From: Lunularia cruciata
Lineage: Eukaryota; Streptophyta; Marchantiopsida; Lunulariales; Lunulariaceae
NCBI GenBank assembly: GCA_948567375.1
Contig: OX419759.1
Location: forward strand, 15,468,744 to 15,532,743
Direction of reading: 5' to 3'
DNA: 64,000 nucleotides
Shown here piece by piece: positions 22,301 through 35,529 of this stretch (position 1 is its first letter; each line of letters opens with the position of its first letter). The translations under genes and the position numbers were made by a program. A model generated the notes under the pieces. That model did no database searches and was not told the origin of the DNA. It saw only the letters and a program-made list of their open reading frames with translations.

Positions 22301-25030
22301 ATGTTCTTGGCATGCTTGCTTCTACAATCCCAAGTAATGCATCTTTTTACTAAGAAGATGGCGCTCTTAGCACTAGTGATGGAACTTTTTGCTAGACAAT
22401 GTTCTCACTACCTTACACAAGAAAATATAATTGCAAATCTATGGCCATCCCTTTTTTTCTATATTGAGGATGACATCAAATATCAGAACAAAGAATTGGA
22501 TGAGGAATGCCTTCAACTTGATTGAACTCTCCATGATGATACTCTTATCCTCACAAAGGTGAAAGACAACGCACTAGATGCAAGGAAATCTTTGCAAATG
22601 TGACTATTTTGACATTTCTCCATCCTTGCCACTTGAGAAAATTTTGAGAGAAGGCCTTACCATTGCTTATGATCTTGTGGAGAAGCCTACAAAGCAGGTT
22701 GAAAAAGTACAAGAAGTTCATCAAATTAGTACATGAGGATAAATTACAATGATAGATTTTGGAGAAACTTCAAGAGAAATTGTTTGAAACCATCTCTCTC
22801 CATTTGGGTTGTAGACTGCTCTTGCAATGTTCCAACACTACATGATGAACTCCTTTACAAAAGTGAGGAAGGATATATTTATCTAGATAATATGTGCATG
22901 CATAGTTATAGTATTGACCATATTAGAGAACTATGGGCTATTTTTCATCTTTGCATGCAAGTTAGCATCTCTTTGAATCCCAAAATTTGTCTATTTTCCA
23001 TCTCATGTAGACCTCTCCTTGGTCACCATGTTTGTGAAATTGGCATAATGGTGGACTCCAAGAAGATCTTAGTTATTTCTATAGTAAACCTTAACAAAGA
23101 TCATATGTGTGCTCAAAAGCTTCTTAAGCTCTATGGGATATTATAGGCTATATCTATATGTATGATAAGAAAGATTCTACATTGGCTGATCTACTCCACA
23201 CCATAGTCACATGTTTTGGACCAATGATTGCACCAAAGCTCTCAAAATTTGAAACAAAAATTGAAACAACTCTAATTTTAGCAACACCTAGTTGGAAGTT
23301 GGTTTTTCATGCTTTCATGGACACCTTTAACATGGCTATTGAGATTATCCTAGCCTACTATGATGATGAAGAACAAGAACATCTGGTCTACTATGCTAGT
23401 TGGCAACTCAGTTCAGTGGAGAAGAACTACTCAACAATAGAGTGTGATGGCTTCAAGATGATCTTTGCTATCCAAAAAATTTGCCACCACCTTATGGGAA
23501 ACAATTTGTATGATATGAAGATCTTGAGGCCCTTAAATATATAATTAACAAACCATCTCATGTGAGACTTGCATGCTAGATGTTTTTCCTATATGAGTTT
23601 TCTTTAATAGGAAAATATCTTCCTAACAAGTATCATGCAAGTGTTGACTTTTTATCACGTATTCCCAAACAACCCACAGATTTTTTGCTTAACAAAGATC
23701 CCATAGACTTCAATATCCTTCACATATAGGAAAACCTGACTACACAATCACCTTGGATGGAGCAAATAAATAACTAACTATGTATGGGAAGCATGCTTTA
23801 TTAACTACCACATACAAACCATAAGAGTTTCATATGGTGGCACTTCCTTTATTGTCTTGCAAGGAGACCTATTCCAAATGGGTGTGGATAGAGTCCTCTA
23901 TCATGGTATCAGCACAAAGGAAGTTCCCATCATGTTGAATGCATACCACTTTGAGGAATCAAGTGGGCATTTTTTTGGCAAGCTTAATGTTTACAAGGTC
24001 TACCTTGTGTGGTATTGGTAGCCCCCTATCTCTAATTATACCAACCAATATGTCCTCAAGTGTAACATCTATCAAAGAATTGGTAAACCTGATCACGGTA
24101 TTGAATGTACCTCCATTCTAATATTGGCAGTCCAACTATTCCAAAAATGGAAACTTTGTGGGATTGGTTAATCTCCCTGCACAATAGAGTAGGCACCACT
24201 ATAACATTTCTTTTCTTCACTATATCATAAAATGGGATGAGGCTGAATCTTTCATCAAGGACTTTGCTGCAATCAAAATACAATTTTTGCAAAAAAAAAA
24301 ATCATTTCCAAGTTAATTGTTCCTTTGCCCATTCTCACATACAATGGATCCCACTTAATCAATGAAGGAGTACAAAAGTTGACCAATGCTTATAGGATTT
24401 AGCACAAATGGTCTACTTCAAACTACAAAATGGTCAAGGAGAACTTATGAATGGAACTCCATTAACCTTGAAGTCTAAACCCCATAGATTAGAATCATGA
24501 GCTCTTGGGCACTCTTGGACCTACCACACAATGGTAGAACTTACAACAAGATACACCCTATTCTAGATTGTTTATGAGAAAGAAGCCATCTTGCTAATTG
24601 AATTCTTAATTCCATCACTAAGAAGTCTTACAAGCAATTTGAAAAGGACTCATTAGTCTGAAGAGGAGAGATAACTAAAGAAAGGATTTTGTCACTGCAT
24701 GGTCTGACTGAAAAATTTCCGAGGGCACTTTATATGTAGTACACCACTCAGGCTAAGTGAAAAAGCTATTTTGATAACAAAACCACGGAGGTCCCATTTG
24801 AAAAAAGAGACATAGTTTAGAAATTAATTGATAGTGTTGGCCAATTCTCTAGCAAATTTGTTGGAAGATGGCTAGGTCCTTATTGAGTAAGTTAAGTACT
24901 TGACAACAAATTCAATTAGTTTGAGATGTTGGATGGAGAAGTCATCAAATCTTGTACTAATGTTGTAAAGTGCAGAACATATAGCCCGCACTATATTCCT
25001 CTATGGGGTCTAGAAGATAAGATTCTATAG
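22300..25030 (+). pseudogene. gypsy RT, RNase H and integrase, broken
   Basis: RT is clear at 22880-23060: GYIYLDNMCMHS, where the catalytic Y-x-D-D has become YLDN, then ISLNPKICLF and LLGHHVCEIGIMVDSKKI. RNase H follows in one open frame (23158-23544) with the connection LATPSWKLVFHAF, then YYASWQLSSVEKNYSTIE. Integrase pieces are at about 23940-24600: a zinc-region remnant, then VPLPILTYNGSHLI (SDNG-like, Asp lost), and a tail with TTQW and TPYSRLFMRKK blocks. Order and motifs are Ty3-type. No chromodomain is seen before about 25030. Confidence 0.82.
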
Positions 25031-28000
25031 GAAACTTGTGGTTTTCATTATTAAGGAAGATGATACAAGAACATTGTTATGGGAACTCTTACCTCTAAGA
25101 TTTTAGGTGCTTAGTCTATGGTTATGGGCTTGCTTATAGGTCCTTCCTCATTACAAGATACCGTTTCCCCTAACTTTAAATCCTAGCAAACCAATTCAAA
25201 AGAAATCAAAAATAGAGAAACAAAACAAATCCTAACAAAAATCCTTTATTTCCTAGAGCATCTAATGGTCATGTCATCTCAAATTCAATAGCAAGAAACA
25301 TCACATGCATGAGGTTTTGAATTCAAATATAAAAATATAAATAAAAATAATTAATAATTAATAAAAATAAATAAGTATATATATATATATAAGTGTGTGT
25401 GTGTGTGCATAAATTTATTAATGCAAGTCAAGAGAGTGCAATGGGTGATCAGTCTTCTCCCATTAGTTAAGTCCTCCTTGAAGGAATCTAAACACTTATA
25501 GAACCTTTGTACAATTCATTCTTCACTTCATTCTGCAAATTCAAGATTGAGAGAGAATGAGTTTTTGTGAGATGTAGGAAAGCAAAATTTGTAAGTTTGT
25601 CAAGAGAATACTATCATGGAGAGCAAGTAACCAACAACTAGGCAAAGAATCTATATGCAATGAATAAACATTCTTAGCAATATTGATTGCAAGAGCAATC
25701 TTTCATAAGTTAGATCAAATGGGACAAGAATCCATTGGTTTATCTATTCATGAGTTTTATCACAATGCAAGGAAAAATAAAGTAGATGGAGTAGTATTAA
25801 TGTAGGACATGGAGAGAATCTACAACAAAATTTTCAAAGAACTTGATTGTTGTGCAGACTTAGACCAAATCCATGAGAGTGCAATTGAAAGAATTCAAGA
25901 AATCTACCACCATGAGATAACTCAATAAGTAGGGAAGATAGTGGCACAAAAAACTGCAAAAGCTGAAGCCCCAATGTACATGCGGCATGAATACTTGTGC
26001 AACTTTAGCAATGCAAACCGTAGGATAAGGAAGAACATGGAAATGGGCAAGATTTGGAATATCATTGCCCACTTACCAAATGATGAGGAGCTTAAGAGAG
26101 TTGTGATCATGGCAAAGGAAATAAAAGTAGAGTCAAATGTCATCAACATACCAACTCTTGTACTTGGCTCCTCTTGTCTAAAATCTTTCCTTGTAACTAA
26201 GGAAGGGAGGTATTCTCTTAAAGAAGAATTCAACCAACATTTCCACGGGTTGGAGAGAATTTAAGTTTAACCCACATCATTTGCATGGGCTTTTTTTCTT
26301 CAATTCTATTGAGAATTTGTTTATGACCATGATATACATGAACCCCATGATAGTGGTCACATACCCGCCATTCCTTTTCTCCATGAAGAACTTTTACATG
26401 CTCATTTATGGTTTGGGGAACATATCATACGTAAGTGTGTCACTCACATACATTATGATCAAAAGCATGATATATAAGAAGCATCTAAATATGTCCATGT
26501 ATTGTTTACAAAACTACAAGAGAGCTATGCTTAGTTCACAAAGATAGTCATGACCAATGAGACAAAGGAGAGAAGCTATTCACTATGGGGCCCATACTTA
26601 TGGCGGTTGATGAACATTTTGCCCTAGTCCTTTCTAGTTGAAGGAGAATCTTACTTAGGAATTGCCATAGACTTTTCAAATACCTACTTTCAAAAAGAGT
26701 TACTAAGAAATGATGAAGTGGATTGGGAGCTAGAATGTGAGTCTCCATGTGATAGCCCATTTGGTGGCTCATTTTACCAAATGGGCTAACAAGGATAAGA
26801 AAACCTCTTGAAGTTATGAATGACCGTAAGTACATGAGTATAGGAAGCAAAACTCTGAGAACCTCTTGATCTTGTAAAAGTAGAGGCTACTAACAAAAAC
26901 AAGAAGAAGGCATCTAACCCAAAAACAAGTGTAGAAGTATCACCAACCCCAAAGAAAAGAGAAGAAGAAACTAAGGGTCAAGGTTAGGACACCCTATAGT
27001 GAGGAGGAAGAAGCACAAAACTCTTGGCCAAAAGCAATGACTGCTTCCTCAAGAGCAAAGAAAACAACAAAATAGAATTCCAAGAACATACAACTCTTCT
27101 AGTTGAAAGAGATGTTGATTCCAAGCAACAAAAGGAACTTGAAATAACACACTTGGACAACAATTCATTGAAACCTCCCAAAGACATAGCCAAAGTACCC
27201 AATAGGTGGAAGTACCTTGGATTCCTTTGGAACCTTTGAGAGAAGAAAATTGTGCCATCTAAGAAGTGGTAACACCATAGATTTTTTGTTACTATTTGGA
27301 ATCAACAACACAATTTTTAATTATCCTAGATGACACAACTATCACCTTGTCATTTTCCCAAGAAGTGCAAGAGGAACAGCTAAAGAATTCTCAAGAGAAT
27401 AATATATTGACAAGGAGCTATGGGAAGCAAATCCTACACAATGTGGTATGTTAGGGACAACCTCCGTTATGGTGGACATCCTTTTTGGGATTAGTGTAAG
27501 TAGTGAATAATGAATTGAATGGGAAGACAATCCCAACCAAGCATGGAAGCTTGGTCTAATATCCATATTATTGGAGTAAGATGTTGCCAACTAGCCCGTA
27601 GTAGAATACAAGAACTATGAGATGAGCAATAATCCCATAAGTTATAGTAGGGGGACCCCATATGGATTCAAAGTAGGAGATATGGCAAAAGCAATCTGCC
27701 ACAATACAAAAAGAGTTAGAAGAAGTAAAATGTCAACTGCAATATGTTGAGACGGAGAAAGCAACTATTGATAAACAGTTTCCAAGCACAAAATTGGATT
27801 TCTTCCTCTCTATCTTATTAGGGAGAGAGGGAAAACTCTAGCCACTATAAGATCAGGCAACAAGCACAAAGGAGGAATCCCAATTAGGAAAAGAGAAGAT
27901 CAGGGAATTGACAACCCTGGAGAATTTGTGTAAGGAGGCAAAGAGTTAAGGCTTACTAAGTCTAAATAGGAAGAAAAGGTAATAGCACCTGAGAAGGAGA

Positions 28001-28561
28001 AGGAGTTGGGAGAAGCTCTTGACAAGGGATCAGGCTCATTCCATAAGACCATAGACAAGGTCACTAATGAGAAGGCATGATACTAAAAGGAGCTCCTTGA
28101 CTACAAGCAGAAGAGGAAGAAGGAAGAAGGAAGAAGCCAAGGTCAAAGCTCAACAAAAGTCAAGGAATGACCTTATGGTGCAAAGCATGTAGTTGGAACA
28201 AAGAGTGATTCAAATACTCTTATTTTTTAGCTGCAACAAGTTAGAGACTCCAACAAAAGAGGAAGACTCCATTGCAGAGGATGAGGTTGATGAAGATGAG
28301 GTTGAGGATCCATGGGAAGCAAATCTAAAAGTGGGGTTTGGGAGATGACAAGGTGGAACTTTCAAGTAAGTAGCTTAAATGTAGTCCCAAAGTAGAAAAT
28401 TTTCCCACTTCTAGTTTGGAAGGGCCCGCAACTCCTATCAATACCATTGATAGTAAGAAGAGTGTTGGACCTATCACTCTTTAGGAAAGGAGTCCTAAGT
28501 TATAAGGTAGTCCAAGGAAGAAAGCAGAAGGTAGTTGTAGGACTAGGGATTATGGGTAGGA
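25031..28561 (+). other. non-pol 3' region of the long gypsy element, first part
   Basis: Between integrase and the 3' LTR the plus strand holds several short open frames, mainly 25941-26264 (107 codons) and 26281-26547. These are followed by lysine/glutamate-rich, coiled-coil-like sequence (about 26880-28330, including an acidic run DEVDEDEVEDPWE near 28275). I recognise no domain. A TA/GT microsatellite is at about 25376-25407. This could be an extra 3' ORF of the element or the remains of another charge-rich element nested inside it. Confidence 0.4.
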
Positions 28562-29255
28562 TGTCTTATAGCATTTGTTAGTGCATGTATATTCTATAGG
28601 GATATTAAGTTTGGTATTGCAAGTGGTGGAGAACTATTATCTATATGGAGTTTAGCTAAGCTTCTACATTAGTCATGATTAGCTAGAGTTAGTCATAATT
28701 AAGATAGAGGTGATGCTATTCTAAAGGAAAGGAACATCACTATTCTGTCTTCTAGTGTATGACTTAAGTATTATTCCTTGTTATTTGACTTTGAGGATAG
28801 AGATGAGAACTCTTTTTCCCACAAACTCACATGGTGTAGAATTTTTCTATAATCTAAGGATAGTCCATGTGAAGGAATCCTTGGCTTAGTTGGTAGGTGA
28901 AGATAAGACCACCTACTCATGGGATTATTCTCATGTGCTTGGGTATTCCTTAAGACTTTTTGACTTTATTTGAATTTTACTTTAATAACTTGAGTTACTT
29001 TGGTAATTAATAACTTTGGTGTGTACCTCTTTTACAAATATATAAGCTAGAGTTGAGGAGGTACTCATCATTCTTTCATTTGCAACTATCTCTCTCTCAT
29101 TAAGTTCTATATTGAGCAATACCTTGAGTCTTGGAGGTGCTTTGGAGTTCTAAACTTGGAGGAGTGTGATGAATTTCCTTGCCTTCTTAGTCCATGGTGT
29201 GCTACCTTAATAGCCATTAGAGGTTCATCCTCAGTGAGAGACAAGCATTCTCATA
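28562..29255 (+). repeat. family C LTR, decayed
   Basis: Plus-strand relative of the LTRs at 12180-12871 and 62538-63227. It shares the GTGCATGT start region, GTGAAGGAATCCTTG-CTTAGT, ACTCATCAT-CTTTCATTTG and AGAGGTTCATCC-(T/A)-AGTGAGAGACA. It is more diverged than the other two, the first bases are altered (TGTCTTATAG), and I found no target duplication, so it may be older or part of a truncated element. Confidence 0.75.
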
Positions 29256-31790
29256 GTCCCTTTTGGAAGAAGTAGATAAGAGTTTGGGCCCAAGTAGCCC
29301 CAAGTCCCAGATGCTAAGGAGGTGAGAGACAAAGGACCTCAAAAAGGTAATAATTCAAGAAAGACATCACCATCTAGGGAAGTGATGGTCAAAAACTTGT
29401 TTCAAAATACATGAATCACAATTGGAAGCCATTTGGATAATGGACTTATTGGAGTTGGTGAGAGGGTATGAGCTTCAAAGTCTTAAGAAGGAGGCAATGG
29501 TTTTAGACAGACTAGAAGAAGGAAGAAGCAAGGTAAGTCCTTATGAACAAGCGGAGCAAGGCCGTGAGCTGATGGGTGTTGCTAGGACCTTCTAGGAGTA
29601 ATACTAGAAATTTTTATTGAGATCAAGAGCAAGACATATCACCTAGAGCAAGGAGCAGCCAAGAGGCCATGACTTTCCAAGTATTGGAGATAGACATGGA
29701 GATGGGTTTCAATGTACCAGCACCTTTCAAGACAATTGATGAAGGGGGGTTGGTGAAGCAATTAGTAGACTACACAAATACATTTGTGTCTGATTTCCCA
29801 TATTTCATGAATGCCTCTTAGCCCTTGGAGCCTTGAGAACCCATAGATAATTGGATGATTGCCCCATAAATGAAGAACATAAAGAAGTTGGAAAATTGTG
29901 TATGAAGGATGACTACATTAGAATCTCTTAGACAATAAGAGACTCAACAACCATAGCTTTTGGAACAAGTCTTGAAAGATATAGTGAGTTCCAAGAATAG
30001 CTAAAGTTAGTGATTTGTGACAGCCTTAGGTCAAGCTACAACCTTGTAGTAATCACTGCACTCTCATTCTTCATGTCTTTTAGATTGCCAAGAGTAATCA
30101 ATGTAAATTGAGTGGAAGAGGCAATCAAGGAATTATGTCATGAAAACATAGAACATTTAGCTTGGTACCCATTCCTTCCTCAATAGAGCTTGATGTAAGA
30201 CATGCAAAAAGAGGTTTCACAACATTTTCAAAAATATAGCCAGAGATGTTGGTGTTCACATTGGTCTAGCAAATCTATCAATTTGGCATTGCACTACTTA
30301 TTCTAGGAATAGTGATTAACGAGTATGTAAATCTTAGAACCAAGCTTGAAACAAAGGAAGACAAGGTATGTACTAGTAGAGGCAATATTGTAGGGAGATG
30401 TCCAATTGGAGCATCCATATGGGTTGACATGCATAGCAACTTACTTCCCATACTTAACTTTGCGATATCTCATCATATGTCTAAAGTTGGTGAATAGAGG
30501 GTCATCAATAAAACTCCAAGAATGTCTCATAAAGGAGTACATCAAGGTGTCTTGTGTAATGAAGCAAATCCACAAGGACTTGAGGTTGCAAAGTGCATGT
30601 AATGCCACTATAATTTTTGATAAGGACACACAAAAGCTAAAAGTCAACCACATTATTTGGGAGTGCAAGGGAGCATTGGAGTAGTTGGGAGAAGGAACTC
30701 AAAAAAAATTCAACCATATGGTAGGTACATCCTTAGCAATATTGGAAAAGCATGCCTAATGCTATATGAGTAATGTATTTAGTACTCCTTGACTTACGGG
30801 GCATTAAGCACATGCATAATCAAATGCCATGACAAAGGATACAACTCAAACATTAGCTTGGATGATAGCAACTTGGAGAACTCTAACAAACATGTGGCCA
30901 TAGCTTATTTTCATGAGGGAGACAAGCTTGTGGTTCAAAGACTTCATGTATCATCTCAACTAGATTGAAAAATCTGGATAAGGAATTCCCAATTGCTTAT
31001 AATCATACATGAGAATTTTTGCTATGTACTTGGGCATGAAAAGATTCCTCTTATAATTTTTGGTTTTAGGCCATGCAGGATTAATGGTGCACACAAACAC
31101 CTTATTGTGTTGGTTTTGTTTGAGTTTTTGAGGACTTGCATTGGGTATTGCTTTGTTTGTTGATATAGAGAGAACAAGGTTTGCTACACCATAAGATTAC
31201 ATTACTAAGGGCTGAAAGGAAACACTAAAGCAACGGTTGGACCTAGAGGTGCCTTGGTCAAGTGCAATCTGCCATATGACCTATGGGAAAAAGGCCTAAT
31301 GCCTGGTCCAAGGCACCAAAACATCCTTTGGGTGTTCAAGACTCCATAGTTATGTTGGAAATGCTGGTTATGCTTGTAATAATAATGCAATACCAAGGAT
31401 CTTGTACTCTTTTGAGTGGCTATTTACAACAAAGCCATAGCTCAAGTATACAATCAGATGTCCTACGGTGATATCAACAAAGAGATTGAATTCAAACACT
31501 TTCAACATGAGGTCAAGATCACAACCTTCATGTATCTCCTACAACAAGCTAACATGTGGAGTGATCTAGAATTAATGCACATGGATGGTTTCATTGACTT
31601 GTAGGACACCATGTTCAAAGATAACTAAGAGAGAGAGATTGCATTGGAACATACTATGCAATGAGGAATCAATTTCTTCCTTGGAAAAATAAGGGCAAGA
31701 AGAGGAGATGATTTTAGGAGGCTTGCCCAAAGTGCAAGGACTTAGGAGAGAGCTATGTCAAGGGAAAACATGCCTTAAGTGGAAAATAGG
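29256..31790 (+). other. non-pol 3' region of the long gypsy element, second part
   Basis: Degenerate plus-strand reading continues to the 3' LTR. Frames 30312-30497, 30406-30684 and 31416-31604 are open for 60-90 codons but match nothing I recognise. The interval contains glutamate/lysine-rich patches and no RT or integrase motif. I see no RNA gene or regulatory site. Confidence 0.4.
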
Positions 31791-32720
31791 TGTGCCAAAA
31801 TAGATACAAGACATATTCTCTATGCAAAGGCACAAAAGAGAAAGTAATGGCTTAAGATGCATTGCAGTATCTTAACATCCTACAAGATGTGCAGGAAAGG
31901 ACCTATGGGCAGATGTGTACCATTAGATAAAAAAGAGTCATTAGTTTTTAGAACTAAGGCACCACTTTTGATGTTTTAAGGAATGTTTATCTTAGTGCAA
32001 AGAATCTAAGGCATGGAGCCATTTAGGCATTTATTGTGGTGGCACGTGCAAGAGGCAACAATCATAGGTATTGTAAGGTAGTAGAGAAAATTCTTTTAGG
32101 GTTTAGGCACATGTATATAAGTAGCCTTGTGCCCCTAAGTATGGGTTTTGTTCATTCTAGGAGAAGCATCCTTAGACACCTGATCCTTATAAGTGGATAG
32201 GATTGCTCAACACAATCATTGTATCCATAGACTAAACCCATTGCCAATTGTGGTTGTGAGATTTGATTCATGTGCTTGATTAATCAAGTTGTTGTCATTT
32301 GTAAAGATACTCCATTTTTCTTGAGTTTTGATTCCTTTTATGAGTAATCCATAGTCTATTTACCAAGTTGTAAGTATGTATTTGTGTGAAATAGTGCTCC
32401 TTATCTTGCATGTTGCACCATTTGACTTAATCTTGGAGTGCATTGAAGCACGGTGTGGAACACTAAATTGGTTGTCTTGAGAGTGAATATACCACATTGG
32501 GCAAAGGGCTCACATGGGTGTCAAAATTCTGAGTTATTTTCAAGGTTAAGCACCCAAGGGTGAATCCCATCTCAGTAGAGCTATGATCAATATAGGAATC
32601 CTAACTATTGTTCCTCCCCAAGCCAAGAGAAAGGCCAGCTGTGTAAGGATGATCACATCATTTCTTTCTTCTTTTATCATTGTATTCCCTCCATTATGGG
32701 ATTGGGTCAGCCCACCAATA
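31791..32720 (+). repeat. 3' LTR of the long gypsy element
   Basis: About 930 bp, starting TGTGCCAAAA after a purine-rich tract and ending near CCCACCAATA (CA to TA). It aligns with 18122-19075 over its length with many substitutions and small gaps. Confidence 0.75.
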
Positions 32721-33399
32721 GTCTTAGAAATTAGTGGACTCATATCTTATGATGTAGCTTTGGCTAGGAAAGGACAATTGATCCAATCCTTGCTGGTCTT
32801 GGTGAAAAAAGAGTAGATAGATGCTTTTATTATGTCAAATGCCAAATGGTGGTACAATCAGTCTGGTTAAGTTTTGTGAAATAGAAGGCCATTGTTTAGA
32901 TTTCTTATGATTGGACCTCCTCCATTCTTTGCTTCTTGTTTGTATGAGGTGCCTTGATATTAGAGCATTGGGCGCTAGTGTATTCTTCATAGTAAGGCTA
33001 AAGTGATGACCAATCAAACTATCTATGTTTCTCTCTAATGAGGCAAGATATGATGACCTATAAACCTTGAGAGTGTGGGTTGTGATGATATATTACGATG
33101 TGCACTTTCCCCTAGTGTAGTTGACACGGTTTGAGATGGGTTTAGGGTTTAGGGTTTAGGTGGTGGTTATTGGCAGTCATATTTGTGGTTTGGGGTACAG
33201 TATTAAGTTAGAATTCTCCAAGAATTCCAAATTAGATTTTTCTATAGTATGTATAAGATTTACACGGAGTGACACTTGATATCAACTTGTATTTTAGGTC
33301 CTAGATTAATTTTAACTTGGAGTTTAATATAGGAATTGATTCACTTGAGAGTGAGTATTGTGTGTCCACATCTTGTTATGGGACAAGGACTAGATTTAT
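32721..33399. other. gene-free interval with a short telomere-like run
   Basis: No coding homology seen. TTTAGGGTTTAGGGTTTAGG at 33141-33160 is nearly three units of the plant telomere repeat, without further units on either side. Confidence 0.55.
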
Positions 33400-34480
33400 G
33401 GAACCTCTAAAGGCCCCAAGTGCTTCTATGGTACAATAGGTACTATTGAGTTGGATGACTTCATCCAAGAGTTTGATAGTTGGTATGATCTACATTAGAT
33501 GTAGACTTGATTATGTTCATACTCTACATGGCATGGTAGAGGTTGTTCTAGCACTTAAAGGAGATTGAGCTATGAGGTTTCCAAACTATACATCATAATT
33601 TCTAGAGGTAGATTGCAATACCCACAATTTTTATCTCTAGTAGCATTGTTGTATTTAATGAAGGTGCATTAGTTAGAGATGGTGCTACTATGAGTGGAGA
33701 TATTGCTACAAGAGGTGGTGCAATACTGAGGTTTAATCCCATTTGGAGTTCTTCCAATTTTTTAGGTAGAATTACTAAGAGGTGAGGACTAACAAGCTAA
33801 AAAGCTTGTAGGAGTTCTAACGGAAGGCTAGAAAGAGCATATACAAGGCATATAATTGCATGAGATGGCTCATCAATTTCACTCAAGGAATTATTGAGGC
33901 CCTAGTAGTCTAGTTCTTATTATGAGATATTGGAAAAAGAGTTGTGCTATGGAGTATGTGATGCTACTTTATTGCATGCTATCTCACCAACTTTGGTGGT
34001 AGTCATTAGTTTGGCAAGGTGCATTGAGCTCAATATGGTAGAGGAGAGAATGATGATATATAGATTTGGTAGGGATACCTCATTCATATTTGTTACTTCT
34101 TCTAAAGTGTAGCAAAGTGCACCATACCATGTTTTTTCAAAGAGCAAAGTGGACAACACCAATCTATGGGGCAAGTGAAGGGCCTAGTGCACATAGATCC
34201 TTACCTCTATTTTCTAATTAGCAATAGCCAATGAGTGTTAGTTTTACTTGTTGTACTTGTGGTGGACCTCACCACAAGAGAGAGTGCACCCAAGGTAGTA
34301 GGCATGATACATATGGAGCACCATAGCCAATCCAAACATAGAGTGACCACTGCTATGGATTTGGCCACACTAGTGATCAATGCTTTGACCTCCACCTAGA
34401 GTTATAGAGTGGTATAGGTACTATGGCAAGTGGTAGAGGAGCCTCAGGTCATGGATGATAGGGTGGTGATTGAAGACCCA
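33400..34480 (+). pseudogene. gypsy-type gag remnant with zinc knuckles
   Basis: Broken plus-strand frames read as a gag core (MRWLINFTQGIIEA near 33860, CAMEYVMLLYC near 33945) followed by two knuckle-like motifs: CCTCGGPHHKREC (about 34246-34284, C-x2-C-x3-H-x4-C) and HCYGFGHTSDQC (about 34350-34385, missing the first pair's spacing). Several stops are present. The order gag core then knuckles supports a nucleocapsid origin. It is not linked to any pol in the window. Confidence 0.6.
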
Positions 34481-35529
34481 CACTTGGTAGGATCATAATA
34501 TCTACCCTTGATACAACCATGGCTACTTTGATTGAACAATTGGAGTAGTAATTGGCTAGCATGGGTATAGTTCAAAGGAGATAAGTTTCAAGTGTTGAGG
34601 CTCCTACATCATATGCTAGTGATAGAGATATCCTTGACTCCATGTATGGATTAGCACAAGTAGATTCATCCACCATAGTGACTAGGAGTGCAATATGTGC
34701 TCTTGAGCTTAGAGGAGCATAAGTTGAGTTGGATCTACAAAAAGGAGAGCTTGGTAGACAGGTCAAACTTCTCCAAGCTTTCACAAATTTTGAGGCACCA
34801 TAGACAATATCCTAGTGTAGGTGTTGCTGGTGGTGATAAAGTGCATGATGGACTAGATACTAGTTGCCCATCTACTTCTATAAAAATTTTGTCTAGTACA
34901 ATATTGGAGATGATTCAATTGATTATGCTCTCCCCTTTTGTTCTAAGCTAGTGACCTATTTTCATTGGGAATTGACCTAGCTCCAATGTTCCGGTTGGTT
35001 GTCATCCTTTGTGAGAGTTGGGATAGTGTGGTTCTTGCTTGTAGAATAGAGGTGGTTGATAGCATTTCCAACTTGGTTGAGGAGCATGGGATGCATTTGG
35101 TTACTAGTGGCTTATGGTAGGTAGCAATTGCTAGATTGGAGGAGTTACATGTTAGACTTTCATTTAAGTGAGCGTTTTTTACACTTGGAGTTGTCTTATT
35201 AGACAACCATAGTGGGATTTTCACAAGATATAGGCTCAACAAACCTAGCTAAGGGTGCTAAAGGTGCAAGTACATGCAATGGAGGCCAAGGTTTACACAT
35301 GCAAGCACCTTAACAAGCTATTGGACTGATTGCATTGAAACACCATGAAGAGGGTTCAAGAAATGACCAAAACCTTGCTTATGTCATAAGACGAATACAA
35401 TGATAGAATATAATTCTTGATTAAGATCTATAGAGAGGAAGATCTCACCTCTTCATAGCAAGCTTCTAGGGCAAAAGAAACACCTATGCAAAGGTAAACA
35501 ATGATTTTGTGCCAAATACCTTCATAGTT
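34481..35529 (+). other. degenerate sequence downstream of the gag remnant
   Basis: Plus-strand frames include a leucine/glutamate-rich stretch (LELRGA, VELDLQKGELGRQVKLLQ near 34705-34780) that would form a helix, but nothing identifiable. No RNA gene or promoter was recognised. Confidence 0.35.

Larger units (their letters stand above)
18122..32720 (+). mobile_element. long Ty3/gypsy retrotransposon with two divergent LTRs
   Basis: Two diverged LTR copies in the same orientation bracket gag-like and RT-RNase H-integrase sequence. After the 5' LTR, TGGCATTGTTGCTGG (19080-19094) resembles a degraded primer site of the TGGCGACTC-TGCTGG type seen in long plant Tat/Ogre-like gypsy elements. The 3' LTR is preceded by a purine-rich tract (AAGTGGAAAATAGG, 31777-31790). 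At about 14.6 kb the interval includes at least two later solo LTRs and an extra 6.7 kb of non-pol sequence after integrase. LTR divergence is high, so the element is old. Confidence 0.75.
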
